This document shows, piece after piece, positions 21,319 to 22,784 of a DNA stretch of 22,784 bases (position 1 is the first letter of the stretch; every line of letters begins with the position of its first letter). The DNA comes from UBA922 sp964571295 (GTDB lineage: Bacteria; Patescibacteriota; Patescibacteriia; Magasanikbacterales; UBA922). Both the position numbers and the translations under genes were made by a program. Location of the stretch: assembly GCA_964571295.1 (NCBI GenBank), contig CAZNAO010000012.1:1-22784 (forward strand), read 5' to 3'. The notes under the pieces are model-generated. The model did not search any database and was not told the origin of the DNA. It saw only the letters and a list, made by a program, of their open reading frames with translations.

Positions 21319-22473
21319 TTACGCTGTTTTTTCCTCAGTCTTCACTTCTTCTTTTTTCTCTTCAGTCTTTACCTCTCGCTTCTTTACTCCTTCAAGCCGG
21401 AGCCCGAGACGGTGTTCAGCTGGTTCAATCGAGATGATTTCGAAGTTATAGGACTTACCGATTTCAAACTTTGAGATCAAGGTCTTCGGATCAGCTACGC
21501 GCTTTTCTGAGAGATCCGAGATATGTGCGAGACCGTGGATCTCCTGGTCGAGCTTCACCATGAGACCGAATGACTCCACTTTGTGGACCTCACCCGACAC
21601 CACCTGACCTACTTTGTACTTGTCTTTGACTGATTTCCATGGGTCGTCGACCAGACGCTTGAGTGAGAGATAAATCTTTGATTTATTAAGATCAATGATT
21701 TGTGCATTCACTTTGTCTCCGACTTTGAGAACATCTTTCGGATGATCAATACGCTGCCAGACGATTTCTGAAATGTGCACCAAGCCTTCAAGACCCTCGC
21801 CGAATTTGACGAATGCTCCGAATGGGGTAAGTGCGGACACCTCACCCTCGATTTTGTCTCCAACTTTGTATGAATCAAGAATATTCTTCTGCTCTTCTTC
21901 CCATACTTCTTTTTCCGAGAAGATGAGTTTCTCATCGTCTTGATTTGCGTCAAGCACCTTTACTTTTACTGTATTACCTACAAATTTTTTCAGGTGTTCA
22001 AGGATTCGATTCTTATCTCCGCCCTGTACACGAGGATAATTATCAGGGTTAAGCTGGGACACGGGCATGAATCCGGTAAGCGCATCTGCCTGGAGCATGA
22101 GACCACCTTTGTTTGCCTGGATAATCTTTGCCTTGATAATCGTACCTTCTTTTACATATTTGACCATGCGTTCCCACACGAGACGGTTACCGGCTACTCG
22201 GAACGAGAGTTCCATTTCCCCGTTTTCATTCTCGTCTTCGACGACGGTCGCTTCCACTTCGTCACCCACTTTGATATGCGCGAATTCTTTTGATTCACTA
22301 AATAATTCATCCCCACGAACAACACCGATGATAATACCATTGATGTCTACGCGGACTTCGCCACGATCGATCGAGATGACACGTCCTTTGACCAAATCTC
22401 CCACTTGAGGAATCTGGGCAAAATAATCCTTTAACAATTCCTCAAAATTTTGAGTAGTTGCTTTTGTTGCCAT
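21319..22473 (-). CDS. rpsA: Ribosomal protein S1-like protein, four S1 domains
   Basis: A 384-residue protein with four OB-fold S1 domains (about 23-93, 108-178, 195-268 and 284-358). Typical strands are 'VGDLVKGRVISIDRGEVRVDI', 'VGDKIEGEVSALTPFGAFVKF...GLVHISEI' and 'VGQVVSGEVHKVESFGLMVKL...GLAHISDL'. The C-terminal tail is a charged repeat of (E)VKTEEK. It binds mRNA and delivers it to the 30S subunit. Four domains is the Gram-positive-like length; E. coli has six. In a genome with nearly no Shine-Dalgarno sequences, S1 may be important for start selection (inference). It has its own promoter, a structured leader and a terminator. Confidence 0.93.
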   Translation of the reverse strand: MATKATTQNFEELLKDYFAQIPQVGDLVKGRVISIDRGEVRVDINGIIIGVVRGDELFSESKEFAHIKVGDEVEATVVEDENENGEMELSFRVAGNRLVWERMVKYVKEGTIIKAKIIQANKGGLMLQADALTGFMPVSQLNPDNYPRVQGGDKNRILEHLKKFVGNTVKVKVLDANQDDEKLIFSEKEVWEEEQKNILDSYKVGDKIEGEVSALTPFGAFVKFGEGLEGLVHISEIVWQRIDHPKDVLKVGDKVNAQIIDLNKSKIYLSLKRLVDDPWKSVKDKYKVGQVVSGEVHKVESFGLMVKLDQEIHGLAHISDLSEKRVADPKTLISKFEIGKSYNFEIISIEPAEHRLGLRLEGVKKREVKTEEKKEEVKTEEKTA

Positions 22474-22485
22474 AGTTTCTATAGC

Positions 22486-22525
22486 TTAACCTGCTTCAGA
22501 GCAAGTCTCGGCCAGGCCGAGTTAA
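22486..22525 (-). promoter_or_regulatory. Compact structured leader of the S1 gene
   Basis: On the minus strand two hairpins stand side by side: CTCGGC-CTG-GCCGAG (22521-22507) and TTGCT-CTGA-AGCAG (22504-22491, one G-U). A short TTAA/TTAA helix (22525-22522/22489-22486) can close both into a three-way junction. It ends 13 bases before the ATG. S1 genes of proteobacteria are autoregulated through their leader, so this is a candidate binding site for S1 itself (inference). Confidence 0.45.
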
Positions 22526-22538
22526 ATAAAGTAGGCTG

Positions 22539-22567
22539 AGTGTAGCATAGAGTTTTGAATTTGTAAA
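22539..22567 (-). promoter_or_regulatory. Promoter of the S1 gene
   Basis: On the minus strand TTTACA (22562-22567), a 17-base spacer and TACACT (22539-22544) with an extended TGC. Predicted start is near 22532. The -35 overlaps the palindromic element at 22565-22643. Confidence 0.6.
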
Positions 22568-22643
22568 GGCTTGAAACGCTCAAAAGACCTGAGATACCTG
22601 AAAGGTTTGGCCTATTCTGGCTTTTTAGGCATTTTAAGCCTTT
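22565..22643. repeat. Palindromic element between divergent genes
   Basis: AAAGGCTTGAAA (22565-22576) pairs with TTTTAAGCCTTT (22632-22643), 12 pairs with one G-U, around an interior with a further hairpin ACCT/AGGT and GGCC/TGGC-type words. It lies between the S1 promoter and the rightward promoter at 22662-22690. It resembles the nested element at 8052-8115 in style but not in sequence. Confidence 0.5.
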
Positions 22644-22661
22644 CCGACCTTTTCCACCCCC

Positions 22662-22690
22662 TTGCTTTCCCACCCCACATCTTCTATACT
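22662..22690 (+). promoter_or_regulatory. Promoter of the gene running off the right edge
   Basis: TTGCTT (22662-22667), a 17-base spacer and TATACT (22685-22690). Predicted start is near 22697, about 31 bases before the ATG at 22728. Confidence 0.5.
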
Positions 22691-22727
22691 ATCCTCATAT
22701 TTATCATGCTTAAACTCCTTGTAATGT

Positions 22728-22784
22728 ATGCATATCTCATGGCTTGGTGGAACCGCGATCAAACTACAGACCAAACACCTTGAT
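22728..22784 (+). CDS. Start of a probable MBL-fold metal-dependent hydrolase (partial)
   Basis: Only the first 19 codons are in the window: MHISWLGGTAIKLQTKHLD. The pattern M-x-I-x-W-L-G-x-(S/T)-x-x-K-(L/I)-Q resembles the N terminus of UlaG/YtkL-type metallo-beta-lactamase-fold hydrolases. A TAA lies in frame at 22722-22724, so 22728 is the first possible start. A promoter precedes it. The zinc-binding HxHxDH motif lies beyond the window, so the family call rests on a short stretch. A different open frame over the same bases (22706-22783) ends at TGA and is less likely to be the gene. Confidence 0.5.
   Translation, partial: MHISWLGGTAIKLQTKHLD

Noticed and set aside
22571..22783. 70-codon plus frame starting with TTG, or its 25-codon ATG form at 22706
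   Set aside because: It runs across the palindrome and the promoter and ends inside the MBL-like gene; the frame from 22728 has a family-like N terminus and an upstream stop.
1..22784. CRISPR arrays, insertion sequences, prophage or integration sites
   Set aside because: No regularly spaced direct repeats, transposase or integrase motifs or terminal repeats with target duplications were seen. tRNA-Ser shows no duplicated 3' end within the window.

Overview
The window looks like a piece of a small-genome, probably Patescibacteria/CPR (Parcubacteria-like) chromosome. This is an inference from several traits. ThrRS has no TGS domain. MutY, Nth and RlmD, families that usually carry an Fe-S cluster, all lack the canonical cysteine ligands. 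The major-facilitator protein is half-size. A PilB-type ATPase sits in a two-gene unit with a polytopic membrane protein and next to a membrane-anchored baseplate-J-like protein. Almost no gene has a Shine-Dalgarno sequence. Coding density is high. There are no insertion sequences, phage genes or CRISPR arrays.

Left third (1-7150): a lipid-linked sugar flippase (+) converges on an O-antigen ligase/polymerase-type protein (-). Then come tRNA-Ser(CGA) and a membrane-anchored SxxK serine hydrolase. A six-TM half-MFS follows, preceded by what reads as a complete attenuator: promoter, 18-codon leader peptide and three mutually exclusive hairpins. Next is a tight run of small membrane protein, GT2-like protein and AlkD-type DNA glycosylase, then a single-RRM RNA-binding protein with a long leader and its own terminator.

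Middle (7200-13175): exodeoxyribonuclease III, a MutY-like glycosylase, endonuclease III and a TRAM-domain rRNA/tRNA m5U methyltransferase are all on +. Palindromic intergenic elements separate some of them. A CaCA-type Na+/Ca2+ exchanger follows, flanked by two near-identical terminators. A TrmB-family regulator comes next, with its promoter buried in a large AT-rich inverted repeat (probable autoregulation). A 14-bp bidirectional terminator closes the segment.

Right part (13177-22473, all on -): in transcription order these are rpsA-like (S1), ftsH, a polytopic membrane protein with pilB/gspE, a baseplate-J-like membrane protein, and thrS. thrS is preceded by a compact T-box leader with a threonine ACC specifier, the T-box motif and a terminator. 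At the right edge a new + gene begins divergently from rpsA; its first 19 codons resemble the N terminus of an MBL-fold hydrolase.

The genes cover envelope polysaccharide export, base-excision repair, RNA modification, translation, proteolysis and type IV pilus-like motor function. The most notable content is regulatory: the thrS T-box, the half-MFS attenuator and the TrmB operator cluster. All functional calls come from reading motifs; no database search was run.
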